NCBI RefSeq assembly: GCF_024494595.1
Contig: NZ_JANHDI010000012.1
Location: 62,001 to 126,000 of the forward strand
Direction: 5' to 3'
DNA: 64,000 nucleotides
Source of the DNA: Halobellus rarus
Lineage (GTDB): Archaea; Halobacteriota; Halobacteria; Halobacteriales; Haloferacaceae
Numbering within the stretch: the first letter of the stretch is position 1; each line of letters begins with the position of its first letter. The notes beneath the pieces were generated by a model. It was not told where the DNA came from and did not search any database. It saw nothing but the letters and a program-made list of their open reading frames with translations. This document shows positions 50,623-59,562 of this stretch, piece after piece. A program made the translations under genes and the position numbers.

Positions 50623-51945
50623 CTAGGAGCGTTCGGAGAGGTCGGCACCGAACTCGAACCCACTAGCGGCCGTCCGGCTCTGCGTTCCGCCGTCCGTTTC
50701 GGTGCCGCTACTCGGTGATCCACCCTCTGTCGCCGATTTTCCGTCTCGCTTCGATACCCGTTCAGCGTCGTCTACTCCCGAGTCCGCTCCGTCGGCGACG
50801 ACGCCCGACCCGGGCGGATCGGCTCCGATGTGGTTCGCGGAGGTGTCCACGCCGGGATCGACCGCGAACGGGACGAGCGACCTCCGCTCGATCAACACCG
50901 GGAGCACGTGCCGCGCGAAGTTCACCACGAGCACGAGTATAATCGGGCCTAAGAAGATCCCGTACCAGCCGAAGAGCAGCGGTCCGAGCGTGTACGCGAT
51001 CATCACCGCCCCGACGTGGAGGTTGCGCCCGGAGATGTACGGCCTGAGCACGAGGTCCGGGATGGTGTCGACGACGACGAACGATACGGCGGCGAAGACC
51101 GCCGTGAACCACAGCGTCGTCGGGTCCACGAAGTAGGAGGTGACGCCGAGGTAGAGGGCAACGGGGACGTAGACGAGCTTCATCCCGACGACCGGAATCA
51201 GACTCGCGATGCCCGCGAAGAGTCCGACGAGCGCCGCGGCGGGGATCGCGACGCCGGGCGGCGCGATGACGTTCAACAGCGAATACGCGATGACGCCGAT
51301 CGTTCCGGTGAGGACCGCGTTGAGAATGTTCCCGAAGAAGATCTTCGTGAAGTCGCGATCGACGGCTCCGAGGAACAGTTCCAGCACGCCCTTATCGTCC
51401 GCGATGGTAGCGCGGGCCCATCGCGAGAGCTTTCGATCGTCTCGGAGCAGGTAGAACGCCAGGGCGATCATCGCGAACAGGTGGACGAGTCCGATTCCGA
51501 CGAAGGCGAGGACTTCGCTCGCGGATCCCAGCGACGAGAGCACCTGTTGTATCTGTTCGACCGTCATCGCCGACGGATCGAGGGCGAGGAGCCCCTCGAA
51601 GTCGGTCAGGCTGGCGAGTTGCTCCTCGGAGATCGGGTACTGTGAGAGGTCGAACAGCCCCTCGTTGGTCAGCCGGACCAGTTCGCTGATCGCGACCGCA
51701 CCCGTGTAGGCGACGAGCGCGAGCGCGGGGAGCGCCAACAGGAACAGCGAGACCGCCGCGGCGAGACTGGGCGGATAGATCCGCGTCTTGATCCGGCGGT
51801 AGATCGGCCGCGTCGAGTAGTAGAGGAAGAGCCCGAAGACGAAGGTCCCGACGAACGAGTAGACGACGTACGAGAGCGCCGCTCCGAGCGCGAGGCCGAC
51901 CGCCCACCACGCGAGCCGAGAGCGACCCATCCCGAGAACGGACAT
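50623..51945 (-). CDS. AI-2E-family (DUF20) membrane permease
   Basis: The protein has 440 residues from the ATG at 51945. About eight membrane segments are seen in two groups: N-terminal SRLAWWAVGLALGAALSYVV and FGLFLYYSTRPIYRRIKTRI, and C-terminal IASLIPVVGMKLVYVPVALY, then PLLFGWYGIFLGPIILVLVV. PDLVLRPYISGRNLHVGAVM is a conserved loop of the family. The last 90 residues are a disordered acidic/Ser/Gly tail. Family members have been reported as exporters or Na+/H+ antiporters; the substrate here is unknown. Confidence 0.9.
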   Translation of the reverse strand: MSVLGMGRSRLAWWAVGLALGAALSYVVYSFVGTFVFGLFLYYSTRPIYRRIKTRIYPPSLAAAVSLFLLALPALALVAYTGAVAISELVRLTNEGLFDLSQYPISEEQLASLTDFEGLLALDPSAMTVEQIQQVLSSLGSASEVLAFVGIGLVHLFAMIALAFYLLRDDRKLSRWARATIADDKGVLELFLGAVDRDFTKIFFGNILNAVLTGTIGVIAYSLLNVIAPPGVAIPAAALVGLFAGIASLIPVVGMKLVYVPVALYLGVTSYFVDPTTLWFTAVFAAVSFVVVDTIPDLVLRPYISGRNLHVGAVMIAYTLGPLLFGWYGIFLGPIILVLVVNFARHVLPVLIERRSLVPFAVDPGVDTSANHIGADPPGSGVVADGADSGVDDAERVSKRDGKSATEGGSPSSGTETDGGTQSRTAASGFEFGADLSERS

Positions 51946-52050
51946 ACCGAACGAGGGACCGCGACGGGACAAAAAGCTACCGCGCAGACCGACTCGGTGT
52001 CTGGACGGGACGGCGCTGTTCGCTCGGCACTCGATCAGACGCCGAATCGA

Positions 52051-52650
52051 TCATTCGAGAGTCGCGTTCGGCGCTCGATCCGCCGACGAAGAAGGCGTTC
52101 CCTCCGGGAGCGTCGGGGTGTCTTCGTCCGGCGTCTGCGATACGACGTCGCACGCGAGGGCCGTCGAGATGACGCGGGCTCTGACGCTGCCGTCCGGTCG
52201 GACGGCGATGTGGGTCGCGGAGTCGTTGCAGTCGACGAAGTCCCGCCGGACGCCCAGTTTGCGCTCCGTCCCCTCGGGTGGGTCGACGCAGAGCACGTAA
52301 TCGGAACGACGGTACACGTCCACGCGGAGCGATCCGTACGCCGGGAACGTCGGCGCTAGGTCAAGCGGTGTCTCGTCGGTCCCCAACTGCCGGAAGCGCA
52401 CGCCGATTTCCCGAGTATCGGCGTCGTCGTTCCAGACCACCGCGCGGTGGTGGGCCGCGTCGGCGGGCTCGCCGACGCGGCGACTGTCGAAGGGCTCGCC
52501 GGCATCGAACTCGGTGAGTCCGCCGTCGCCGGTGGTGGGAAGCGGCTCGGGCGTCTGCGTCGTCGACGCGTCGGTCGACGGCAACGAGACGCAGCCGCTC
52601 AAACAGCCGATCGCGAGGGCGGCCGAGGAGAGGAAACGGCGGCGACGCAT
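52051..52650 (-). CDS. Tat-exported lipoprotein, hypothetical
   Basis: The 199-residue protein begins with RRRRFLSSAALAIGCLSGC: twin arginines, a short hydrophobic stretch and a lipobox (LSGC), so it is probably secreted by the Tat route and lipid-anchored. The mature part has an acidic Thr/Pro-rich linker, then a beta-rich domain (HHRAVVWNDDADTREIGVRF, AYGSLRVDVYRRSDYVLCVD) with several Cys. No known domain is recognised. It resembles the lipoprotein at 55783-56406 in layout and in CVDPPEG/VCPPEF-type motifs, so the two may be distant paralogues. Confidence 0.8.
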   Translation of the reverse strand: MRRRRFLSSAALAIGCLSGCVSLPSTDASTTQTPEPLPTTGDGGLTEFDAGEPFDSRRVGEPADAAHHRAVVWNDDADTREIGVRFRQLGTDETPLDLAPTFPAYGSLRVDVYRRSDYVLCVDPPEGTERKLGVRRDFVDCNDSATHIAVRPDGSVRARVISTALACDVVSQTPDEDTPTLPEGTPSSSADRAPNATLE

Positions 52651-52781
52651 TTGTTCCGAATACGGAGGAACACACTAAACTGGTTGGGAAAGGTCGAATG
52701 CGCGTTTGAGTTATCGCACTGTCGCTTCGGTCGTCAGTCGGGCGGACACCCGATTGGACTGCGAGCCCTCGACGGGGCGGA

Positions 52782-53762
52782 TCAGGTCCACTCGTCGAGG
52801 CCGGTCTGCACCAGCGAGGACTCGATGCGCTCGAACCCGCGGGCGACCTCGTCGGCGTCGACCTCCCACTCGTCGACGACGTACGCCCTCGCGGCGTCGA
52901 TGTCCGGCGAGATGTCCGCGTCGAACGCGTAGTCGTCGGTCACGGGCGGATCCAAGAAGAGCTCTCTCACCCGGTCGGCGTGCTCGATGTACGCCCCGCG
53001 TGCGTCGAGGACGGCCCAGAGGTCCCCGTGTTCGCGGACCGCCGACAGCGCGGTCTTCGGACCGACGCCGGAGAGCCCCTCGTTGAAATCGGTGCCGCAG
53101 AGGATCGCCACGTCGACGAGCTGCTCGCGGGTGATGTCGTGCTCGGCCAGCGTCGCCTCGAGGTCCATCAGTTCGGGATCGCCCTTCGAGGTCAGCTGTC
53201 TGAGCGTGTAGGGCGCGCCGAAAAGCAGCGTGTCGTAGTCCTCGCTGCCGACGTACTCGACGTCGCCGCGGAGCGCCATATGCGACGCCTGCGCTTCCCC
53301 CTCCGCGGGGGCCTCGACGACCGGGACGTCGAGCAGTTCGAGCAGTTCTCGGGTCGTCTCGTGAATGACGTCGGTCAGCCGCTGAGTCCGGGCCTCCAGG
53401 CGAGCGGCGGCGACGGCGTCGCCGCGCTCTTCGGCCTCCTTTCTCCGTTCTTCGGCCTCCTCTCTCGCTTCGCGTCGCTCGGCCACCTCGTCGTCTTTCA
53501 GCTCCGTGACGCCGCCGTCGAAGACGAACACCGGAACGAGGTCGTGCTCGAAGAACTTCGGCAGCCCCTGAACGAGGCCGATCAGGTTCGCCACTTCCTC
53601 CCCCGCCGCGGTCGTGTACGCCTCCTCGCGGGTGAACTTGACCGTCGTCGTCAGATAGCGGTACAGCCAGTTGTGCGCGTCGACGGCGACGACGCTGCCG
53701 GCCACCTCCTCGAAGGAGACGTCCGAGAGCACCGCCAGGCTCCGTAGATCTGCGTTTCCCAT
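52782..53762 (-). CDS. fen: Flap endonuclease FEN1
   Basis: This is a structure-specific 5' nuclease that removes Okazaki flaps. The 326 residues show the N-terminal metal site ([16 protein letters not shown]), the I domain [20 protein letters not shown] and [14 protein letters not shown] helix-hairpin-helix follows ([20 protein letters not shown]), with [13 protein letters not shown]. The C-terminus, QTGLDEWT, is a PCNA-binding PIP-box-like sequence. The ATG at 53762 gives [12 protein letters not shown], the correct start. It is 109 nt downstream of the GNAT gene, with a 3x21-bp tandem repeat in between. Confidence 0.97.
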   Translation of the reverse strand: MGNADLRSLAVLSDVSFEEVAGSVVAVDAHNWLYRYLTTTVKFTREEAYTTAAGEEVANLIGLVQGLPKFFEHDLVPVFVFDGGVTELKDDEVAERREAREEAEERRKEAEERGDAVAAARLEARTQRLTDVIHETTRELLELLDVPVVEAPAEGEAQASHMALRGDVEYVGSEDYDTLLFGAPYTLRQLTSKGDPELMDLEATLAEHDITREQLVDVAILCGTDFNEGLSGVGPKTALSAVREHGDLWAVLDARGAYIEHADRVRELFLDPPVTDDYAFDADISPDIDAARAYVVDEWEVDADEVARGFERIESSLVQTGLDEWT

Positions 53763-53807
53763 CGGTGTGCGTTCGGTCGGCCGTCGATTTAACCCTCGGG
53801 ATTGGAG

Positions 53808-53870
53808 GTACGTCGGAGCCGGGTCGGGGTACGTCGGAACCGGGTCGGGGTACGTCGGAACCGGGCCGGC
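53808..53870. repeat. Three 21-bp tandem repeats upstream of fen
   Basis: Three units (53808-53828, 53829-53849, 53850-53870) begin GTACGTCGGA. Copies 1 and 2 differ at one position, and copy 3 differs at the end. The array lies between the end of the GNAT gene and the start of fen, in the fen leader, and ends immediately before the GNAT stop. It may be variable in copy number. Confidence 0.95.
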
Positions 53871-53871
53871 G

Positions 53872-54510
53872 CTACGTTTCGGCCGGATCGCACACGTCGG
53901 GGGGACCGACACCGACCCGGTTACGGAGGAACGACGCCTCCGGTTCGCCGAGGTCACGCTCCCGAAATCGCTCCAGGCCGGACCGATAGACCGCGGCGTC
54001 CGCATCTCGGGGTCCCGTCGCCGGAGTCCCGTCCGCGCGCCGTTCCAACACGAGTTCTGCGACCCCGGTCTCCTCGCCGGTCCACTCGAAACCGGCTTTG
54101 TACATCGCCTCGTAGGCGAAGGGGTTGTTGACGGCGATCCTGAGTCGTTCGTAACCGCGCTCGGCGGCGCGGGGCGCGACGAACGCGGCGAGTCGCGGAC
54201 CGAGTTCCTCGCCCTTCGCATCCGAGTGAACGGTGACGTAGCGGTACCACAGCGTCGCGTCGTCGGTCCGGTCCGCGTTGAACGCGAGTGCGGCGAGGAT
54301 GCCGGCGTCGTAGTCGTCGGCGTCGTTGTCTCCGGCGTCGCTGTCGTCCTCAGGCTGGGCAAGCGTCGGATCGGCCTCGCGGTCGCCCGCCTCGCGGACC
54401 ACCGCTTTCCCCGTGTTCGACATCACGAACTTCCCGGCGTAGGCGAAGTTCCGGTAGTCCAACCGAAGGGTCGGCCCGTCCGGCGGCCACCCGAGCACGA
54501 CGAACTCCAT
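53872..54510 (-). CDS. GNAT-like acetyltransferase
   Basis: The 212-residue protein starts [20 protein letters not shown], with an acidic inserted loop ([15 protein letters not shown]). The C-terminal half reads [40 protein letters not shown] and [19 protein letters not shown], a GNAT-type acetyl-CoA-binding core (GEELGPR in place of R/Q-x-x-G-x-G/A). The last 50 residues are a C-terminal tail. The acceptor substrate is unknown. Confidence 0.85.
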   Translation of the reverse strand: MEFVVLGWPPDGPTLRLDYRNFAYAGKFVMSNTGKAVVREAGDREADPTLAQPEDDSDAGDNDADDYDAGILAALAFNADRTDDATLWYRYVTVHSDAKGEELGPRLAAFVAPRAAERGYERLRIAVNNPFAYEAMYKAGFEWTGEETGVAELVLERRADGTPATGPRDADAAVYRSGLERFRERDLGEPEASFLRNRVGVGPPDVCDPAET

Positions 54511-54608
54511 TGGGAGTGTCTACGAGGGACGGTCGCAAGAGTCCAGCGGTGCCACAGCCGACCCGGTCCGGCGACAGTTCCATGGTCGCCCGCGACGAAC
54601 TTTGGGGT

Positions 54609-55205
54609 ATGTCTTCCCGTTTCGGCCCCGGCGACGTCCGGTTCTTCGACCGATTGGCCCGGTTGTACGACGTCGCGATGCCGCCTGCGAGGGTCGGCCC
54701 GCTTCGCGACGGGTTCGCGTTCGCCGACCGATCGATCGAACGGGTGCTGGATCTGGCCGGCGGAACCGGTCGCGCCTCGCGTGGGCTCCAGCGCGCCGGG
54801 ATCGATCCGGTCGTCGTCGACATCTCGGCCGGGATGCTCGCTCGCGCCCGCGCGGCGGGACACGAGGTCGTCCGGGGCGACGCCGGGCGACTCCCGATCG
54901 GGGACGACGCCGTCGACGCCGCGGTCGTCGTCGACGCGCTGCATCACCTCTCCGATCCGGCCGCGGGGCTCTCTGAGGCCGCTCGGGTCATCCGACCCGG
55001 CGGTGTACTCGTCGTCCAGGAGTTCCACCCGCGAGGGCTTCGCGGTCGAGCGCTCGTCGCGGCCGAGCGACTGGTCGGCTTCGATTCGACGTTCTGGGAG
55101 CCAGCGGAGCTCTGCGAGTCGCTGACGGCAGCCGGCTTCGACGCGCGGATCGTCCGCGAGGGGTTCGAGTACGTCGTGGTGGGTCGCGTCCCGGCGGGAG
55201 AGTGA
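54609..55205 (+). CDS. SAM-dependent methyltransferase
   Basis: The 198-residue class I methyltransferase has a SAM-binding motif near residue 48 (VLDLAGGTGRASRGLQRAG). Motif II is PVVVDISAGMLARARA, the Asp/His post-motif is RGDAGRLPIGDDAVDAAVVV, then DALHHLSDPAAGLSEAARVI and RPGGVLVVQEF. It resembles UbiE/COQ5-like small methyltransferases, which act on quinones or small molecules. The ATG at 54609 is preferred. It is divergent from the GNAT gene, and the substrate is unknown. Confidence 0.9.
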   Translation: MSSRFGPGDVRFFDRLARLYDVAMPPARVGPLRDGFAFADRSIERVLDLAGGTGRASRGLQRAGIDPVVVDISAGMLARARAAGHEVVRGDAGRLPIGDDAVDAAVVVDALHHLSDPAAGLSEAARVIRPGGVLVVQEFHPRGLRGRALVAAERLVGFDSTFWEPAELCESLTAAGFDARIVREGFEYVVVGRVPAGE

Positions 55206-55324
55206 TCCTCGCGAGACCCGTTCGATCGGCGGATTGATCGAGCGGTCGCCAAGTCGGTGAGAGGGCCACGCCGAGCGCCGATCGATTCCGAGAGAGCCAT
55301 TAGGGAGCGTCCGAATCGTCGCGT

Positions 55325-55747
55325 ATGTCAACTTCGGAGGGATCGTTCCTCGCTCGACGTATCGACGCCGGGGCGGCGCCCCTCGCCGTCGTCGACGTGC
55401 TGGCGCTCGCCGCCGTGCTCACGATCGGCGTCATCAACCACAACGGCGTCGACTACCTCACGACCGCCCCGGTGGGATGGTTGCTGACGCTCGTCCCCTT
55501 CCTCGTCGGCTGGGCGGTCGCCGCGCCGCTCGTGGGCGCGTACTCCGCCGGCGCGGCCGAGTCGGCCAAGGCGGCGATCCCGCTCGCGGTTCGCGCGTGG
55601 GTACCGGCCTCCATCGTCGGGTTCGCGCTCCGCGCATCGTCGCTGTTCCCCGGCGGGTTTCAGCTCTCGTTCGGCGTCGTGATGTTCCTCACCGGCGCGA
55701 TCGCGCTGATCGTGGCTCGGTGGCTCTTCTTCAAAGTCGTCGGGTAA
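55325..55747 (+). CDS. DUF3054-family membrane protein
   Basis: The 140-residue protein has four hydrophobic segments: AAPLAVVDVLALAAVLTIGV, APVGWLLTLVPFLVGWAVAA, AIPLAVRAWVPASIVGFALR and FGVVMFLTGAIALIVARWLF. VDVLALAA, AAPLVGAYS and RAW are the DUF3054 signatures. The function is unknown, but the family is widespread in haloarchaea and actinobacteria. Confidence 0.9.
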   Translation: MSTSEGSFLARRIDAGAAPLAVVDVLALAAVLTIGVINHNGVDYLTTAPVGWLLTLVPFLVGWAVAAPLVGAYSAGAAESAKAAIPLAVRAWVPASIVGFALRASSLFPGGFQLSFGVVMFLTGAIALIVARWLFFKVVG

Positions 55748-55782
55748 CGCCGCTCACGCCGTGCAGAACGCGGCTGTTCACC

Positions 55783-56406
55783 CTACGTCTCACATCCCGA
55801 TTCTTCCGGATCCCACTCGTACGTCTCCCGCCTGTCGACGACGACGAAGTCACACTCGTTGGTCACGAACCTGACGTCGTCGGCGACTCGGAGTAGTCCC
55901 GCGTGGTTCAGCCCGTCACCGCGGAATTCGGGCGGACAGACGCGGACCTCCCAGTCGTCGTTCACCCGTTCTCCGCTGTCGAGCGCGACCTCGACGGCGT
56001 AAGTCTCGCCGACGACGCCGACCGCCTCGAAGGCGATTCCCTTCGCACCGGGGACGGCGTACGCGCCGTCGAGGACCATCGCCCCGGTCTCGTCGTTTCG
56101 CACCGACAGCGACACGCAACAGTCCTCGGGGCGGTGGTTCTCCACGTAGAACGGGTCGGGGCCCGCTCGCGGCGGGTCCGAGGGCGTCGCAGCGGTGGGT
56201 GATCCGGCTTCGGAACCCGCCGGGGCGTCGGTGGTCGGGGGATGTCTAGTCGCCGTTTCGTCCGCGTCACCGGTCGTTTCGGATCCGTCGTCGGCTGTTC
56301 CGCGCGTTGGCGTCGCCTCCAGGCAACCCACAAGCGTCGTCGACGTCGTAGCGCCGAGAGCGGCTAGGAACTCGCGTCGGCCTCGACGGGGTGGAGGGGC
56401 TCCCAT
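55783..56406 (-). CDS. Tat-exported lipoprotein, hypothetical
   Basis: The 207-residue protein reads GAPPPRRGRREFLAALGATT, then TLVGC: an RR motif, hydrophobic core and lipobox for Tat export and lipid anchoring. A Thr/Glu/Asp/Pro-rich linker precedes a beta-rich domain (NHRPEDCCVSLSVRNDETGA, TYAVEVALDSGERVNDDWEV, VRVCPPEFRG) with conserved-looking Cys. No domain is recognised. It is similar in architecture to the lipoprotein at 52051-52650. Confidence 0.8.
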   Translation of the reverse strand: MGAPPPRRGRREFLAALGATTSTTLVGCLEATPTRGTADDGSETTGDADETATRHPPTTDAPAGSEAGSPTAATPSDPPRAGPDPFYVENHRPEDCCVSLSVRNDETGAMVLDGAYAVPGAKGIAFEAVGVVGETYAVEVALDSGERVNDDWEVRVCPPEFRGDGLNHAGLLRVADDVRFVTNECDFVVVDRRETYEWDPEESGCET

Positions 56407-56477
56407 ACGAGGACATCCAGCGATCCGAATAAGTGTCTTCTGTCGGCCGCTGCGCCCTATTTCCGGGCCGTCACTCG

Positions 56478-57917
56478 TCAGGCAGGCCGACGCCGTCGCA
56501 GGAGATAGAGGCCGACGCCCGACCCGGTCGCGCCGAACATCGCGAGCGTGAGAAAGAGCGCCGCGGGCGTCGCGTAGGTGAGGATCGTCCCGGCGATGGC
56601 CCCCCCGAGCGCGCCGACGCCGAACACGCCGAGGTAAGTGAAACCGTACGAGAGACCCCTCGTCCCCGCGGGGGAGTACTCCGCGACGGTGGCCTGATAG
56701 AACGGCTGGACGAGGAAGAGCGCACAACCCAGGGCGGCACCCACGACGAGGAGCGGCCCGAGACCGGCGTTCGCCGCCGGGAGGAACACCAGCGCCAGGA
56801 GAGCCAGCAGGCCGAACCCGCCCGCGAGGCCGGCTTCGACGGGGATCCTGTCCGTGAGCTTCCCGCCGAGGTACTGGCCGAGGACGCCGACGATGAGCAG
56901 TCCGGAATAGAAGTACCGCTCGGGGTTGATCGCGCGCTCGGAGTCGGGTTGGACGCCGAGGGCGTCGGTGACGGACGTCGGCAGCGCCGACGTCAGCGGG
57001 ATGGGCTCGAATCCCGGCAGCGATTCGAGGAGGTTCGGGAGGAACGTGAGGACACCGCGGTAGTAGAGTCCAGACGCCATCACGACGACGAACACGAGCG
57101 CGAACGCGCCGGCGAAGAGCCGTCGGCTCTCGACGCCGAACTCGGTGAGCGATGCGACTCCCGTACCGCCCCTGTCGTCGCCGACGGATTCGCCGTCGGA
57201 GTCGGCTGCCGAATCGCCGCCGGCGTCGACGGCCGCCGTCTCGTCGAACCGCGCACGCATCGCGTACGCGCCGGCGACGAGCGCGGGAAGCGCGAGGAGG
57301 ACGGAGACGACCGTCCAGTCGACGAACAGGAGCAGTATCGCGGTCAGGAGCGGTCCCAGCCCGGTGCCGACGTTGCCGGCGATCCCGTGGTAGGCGAAGC
57401 CCGTGCCGCGCTCCGTGACGCCCTTTGACAGAAGCGTGAGGCCCGCCGGATGGTAGACGCTCGCGGCGGCGCCCCACAGGAGCAGCGCGAGGGCTACGAC
57501 GAGCAGGTTCGGCGCGAGACCGAGCAGAACGAACGACCCGGCCATCCCGAACAGACAGAGCGTGATGAGCCGCGCGGAGCCGATCCGGTCGACGAGCACG
57601 CCGCCCGGGAGCGCCCCGACGCCGAAGAGGCCGTACCCCGCAGTCACGACCAGTCCGAGCGTCGCTTCGGTCACGCCGACCTCGACGATTCCAAGCGAGA
57701 GGACGTCGAACTCGGTCAGCCAGATCGAGACGAAGATCGGGATCGAAAGCTCGTAGGTGTGCACCATCCCGTGAGCCAGCATCACCAACGCGACGATCGA
57801 CCGATCGTTCGAGTTCACGTCTGCCCGTCGGAGGAGCGGGCAGTTCAACGCACCGATGTCGACGCCGTTCTCCGGCATTTCCCCGCCCGAGTCCCGTCTC
57901 GGCCGCTTCGTTTTCAT
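56478..57917 (-). CDS. Major facilitator superfamily transporter
   Basis: The protein has up to 479 residues with about 12 membrane segments: SIVALVMLAHGMVHTYELSI, GLVVTAGYGLFGVGALPGGV, VLVDRIGSARLITLCLFGMA (motif A), LWGAAASVYHPAGLTLLSKG and the second-half GQYLGGKLTDRIPVEAGLAG. A long acidic cytoplasmic loop separates the halves. The motif YHPAGLTLLSKGV is typical of the fosmidomycin-resistance/NreB-like MFS group. The start is uncertain (57917, 57878 or a GTG near 57819), because a promoter-like TTCTTTGTAAG lies only about 10 nt upstream of 57917. The substrate is unknown. Confidence 0.9.
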   Translation of the reverse strand: MKTKRPRRDSGGEMPENGVDIGALNCPLLRRADVNSNDRSIVALVMLAHGMVHTYELSIPIFVSIWLTEFDVLSLGIVEVGVTEATLGLVVTAGYGLFGVGALPGGVLVDRIGSARLITLCLFGMAGSFVLLGLAPNLLVVALALLLWGAAASVYHPAGLTLLSKGVTERGTGFAYHGIAGNVGTGLGPLLTAILLLFVDWTVVSVLLALPALVAGAYAMRARFDETAAVDAGGDSAADSDGESVGDDRGGTGVASLTEFGVESRRLFAGAFALVFVVVMASGLYYRGVLTFLPNLLESLPGFEPIPLTSALPTSVTDALGVQPDSERAINPERYFYSGLLIVGVLGQYLGGKLTDRIPVEAGLAGGFGLLALLALVFLPAANAGLGPLLVVGAALGCALFLVQPFYQATVAEYSPAGTRGLSYGFTYLGVFGVGALGGAIAGTILTYATPAALFLTLAMFGATGSGVGLYLLRRRRPA

Positions 57918-57974
57918 AACTTACAAAGAACCAATTCAGTGGTGCAGTTGAACGTTGTAATCAGCTACGGGAAA

Positions 57975-57984
57975 CAATTATAAC
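57975..57984 (+). promoter_or_regulatory. TATA box of the small membrane protein gene at 58012
   Basis: CAATTATAAC is centred 32 nt upstream of the ATG at 58012, which fits a near-leaderless transcript. Confidence 0.5.
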
Positions 57985-58011
57985 ACATACGCACGTAGCG
58001 TGTGGTGTGGT

Positions 58012-58242
58012 ATGCCAGAGTACTACGACTACGTGCTCGGCCTCATCCCGCTGACGCTGTTCGGACTCACCGGCGGGCTGCTGCAGACGAGTCTCGCGCT
58101 CACGCAGGCTCTGCCGATCGCCGCCGCCGTCACCATCGGAATCATCGGTCACGCGCTCTTCATCCGGCCGCCGAACGGGTCTCGGGCGGGACGCCGTAGT
58201 AGCGAAAACCGCAGTACAGGGCAGTTTCAGAACGCGGATTAG
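58012..58242 (+). CDS. Small membrane protein, hypothetical
   Basis: The 76-residue protein reads PEYYDYVLGLIPLTLFGLTG, then LQTSLALTQALPIAAAVTIG and IGHALFIRPP: two membrane segments with an acidic/aromatic start and a Ser/Gly/Arg-rich tail. An upstream GTG (58000) is possible. It resembles a small family common in haloarchaea that often starts with a YYDY/DY motif. The function is unknown. Confidence 0.7.
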   Translation: MPEYYDYVLGLIPLTLFGLTGGLLQTSLALTQALPIAAAVTIGIIGHALFIRPPNGSRAGRRSSENRSTGQFQNAD

Positions 58243-58474
58243 ACGACCGTATCTCGACGCCGATCGATCGTTCGTCTCTCGGTTTCTCCGCCTCTCCGCC
58301 CTTCGCTCTTTGCTCCACCGTTTTCGCCGCGGTTCCGGAGCCGTCGCATTCACGTCCTCCGCGGCGTCCGCGAGGTCCGGCCGTGGCGGGTGAGCCCCCC
58401 CACGAGATGTGTCGTTCCCCACGGACACGACGGTTTCCCGCACGTTCTTACCCGCGGCCGTCGAACGCAGATCT

Positions 58475-59473
58475 ATGACCGAGACGCTGTTCCTGACGAG
58501 CGCGGACGTGGACGGCCTCGCGACACCCGCCGAGTTCGTCGACGCGGTGCGCGAGGGGTACCGGCAACGCGGCGAGGGCGCACCGGCGGAACCACGGACG
58601 AAACTCACGAACGCCGATCCGCCGGGCTTTCTCACGACGTACGCGGCCGTGCTCCCGGAGACGGGAGCGATGGGCGGCTATATGTACAGCGCGGGGTTCG
58701 GCGCGGCGGACGCGTGGTTCGCCACCCCGCTCTTCGACGCCGAATCGGGCGCACCGATCGCGATGGTCGACGGCGCGAGTATGAACCCGTTCAAGACGGG
58801 CGCGACCGGTGCCGTCGCGGCCGACGCACTCGCTCGCGAGGACGCCTCGTCGGCGGCGATTATCGGCAGCGGCCCGCAGGCCCGCGGGCAACTGCGCGCG
58901 CTGGCGACGGTCCGCGACCTGGAGACCGTCTGGGTGTTCTCGCCCACGAAGGAGCACCGCGAGTCGTTCGCGGGGGAGATGGACCGCCGCCTCGAGGGAA
59001 GCGTCGCCGCCGTCGCCTCCGCCGCTGCGGCCGTCGAGGGCGCGGACGTCGTCGTGACTGCGACGAACGCGAGCGAACCCGTCTTCGACGGCGACGACCT
59101 CGAACCGGGAACCCACGTGACCGCGATGGGGCAGTACGACCGGGAGAAACGGGAACTGGACGCGAAGACGATCAAGAAGGCCACGTACGTCCCGGATCTC
59201 GAAAAACGGGTCACGGAGGACGCCGGGTCGTTCATCGCCGCACTGGAGGCCGGAATCGTCGACGAGGACCACGTCCACGCCGAACTGGGCGACGTCGTCG
59301 CCGGCAACGCCCCCGGCCGGGAGTCCGAGGACGAGATCACCGTCTTCGACAGCGGCGGGACGGGCATCGAGACGGTCGCCGCCGCGTACCTACTCTACGA
59401 GAGAGCCCGCGAGGCCGGACTCGGTCAGACGATCGACTTCGCGCCTGGCAGCGAGGCGCTCACCGGCGAGTGA
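58475..59473 (+). CDS. Ornithine cyclodeaminase/alanine dehydrogenase-family protein
   Basis: The 332-residue NAD(P)-dependent enzyme belongs to the OCD/mu-crystallin family. Motifs are FVDAVREGYRQRGEGAPAEP, GGYMYSAGFGAADAWFATPL, GAPIAMVDGASMNPFKTGAT (substrate Lys in the PFKTGA context) and the Rossmann SAAIIGSGPQARGQLRALAT. GADVVVTATNASEPVFDGDD and VFDSGGTGIETVAAAYLLYE follow. The haloarchaeal Archaeoglobus-like alanine dehydrogenase and OCD groups both fit. The substrate is uncertain, and it is monocistronic. Confidence 0.93.
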   Translation: MTETLFLTSADVDGLATPAEFVDAVREGYRQRGEGAPAEPRTKLTNADPPGFLTTYAAVLPETGAMGGYMYSAGFGAADAWFATPLFDAESGAPIAMVDGASMNPFKTGATGAVAADALAREDASSAAIIGSGPQARGQLRALATVRDLETVWVFSPTKEHRESFAGEMDRRLEGSVAAVASAAAAVEGADVVVTATNASEPVFDGDDLEPGTHVTAMGQYDREKRELDAKTIKKATYVPDLEKRVTEDAGSFIAALEAGIVDEDHVHAELGDVVAGNAPGRESEDEITVFDSGGTGIETVAAAYLLYERAREAGLGQTIDFAPGSEALTGE

Positions 59474-59562
59474 GCGCGGACCGCGGGCGGACGCCGTCGG
59501 AGTCAGACCGACGGTCATCCGAAGACAGATGAGGAGACGAGACGTCTCACGAGGTGTTCGTT

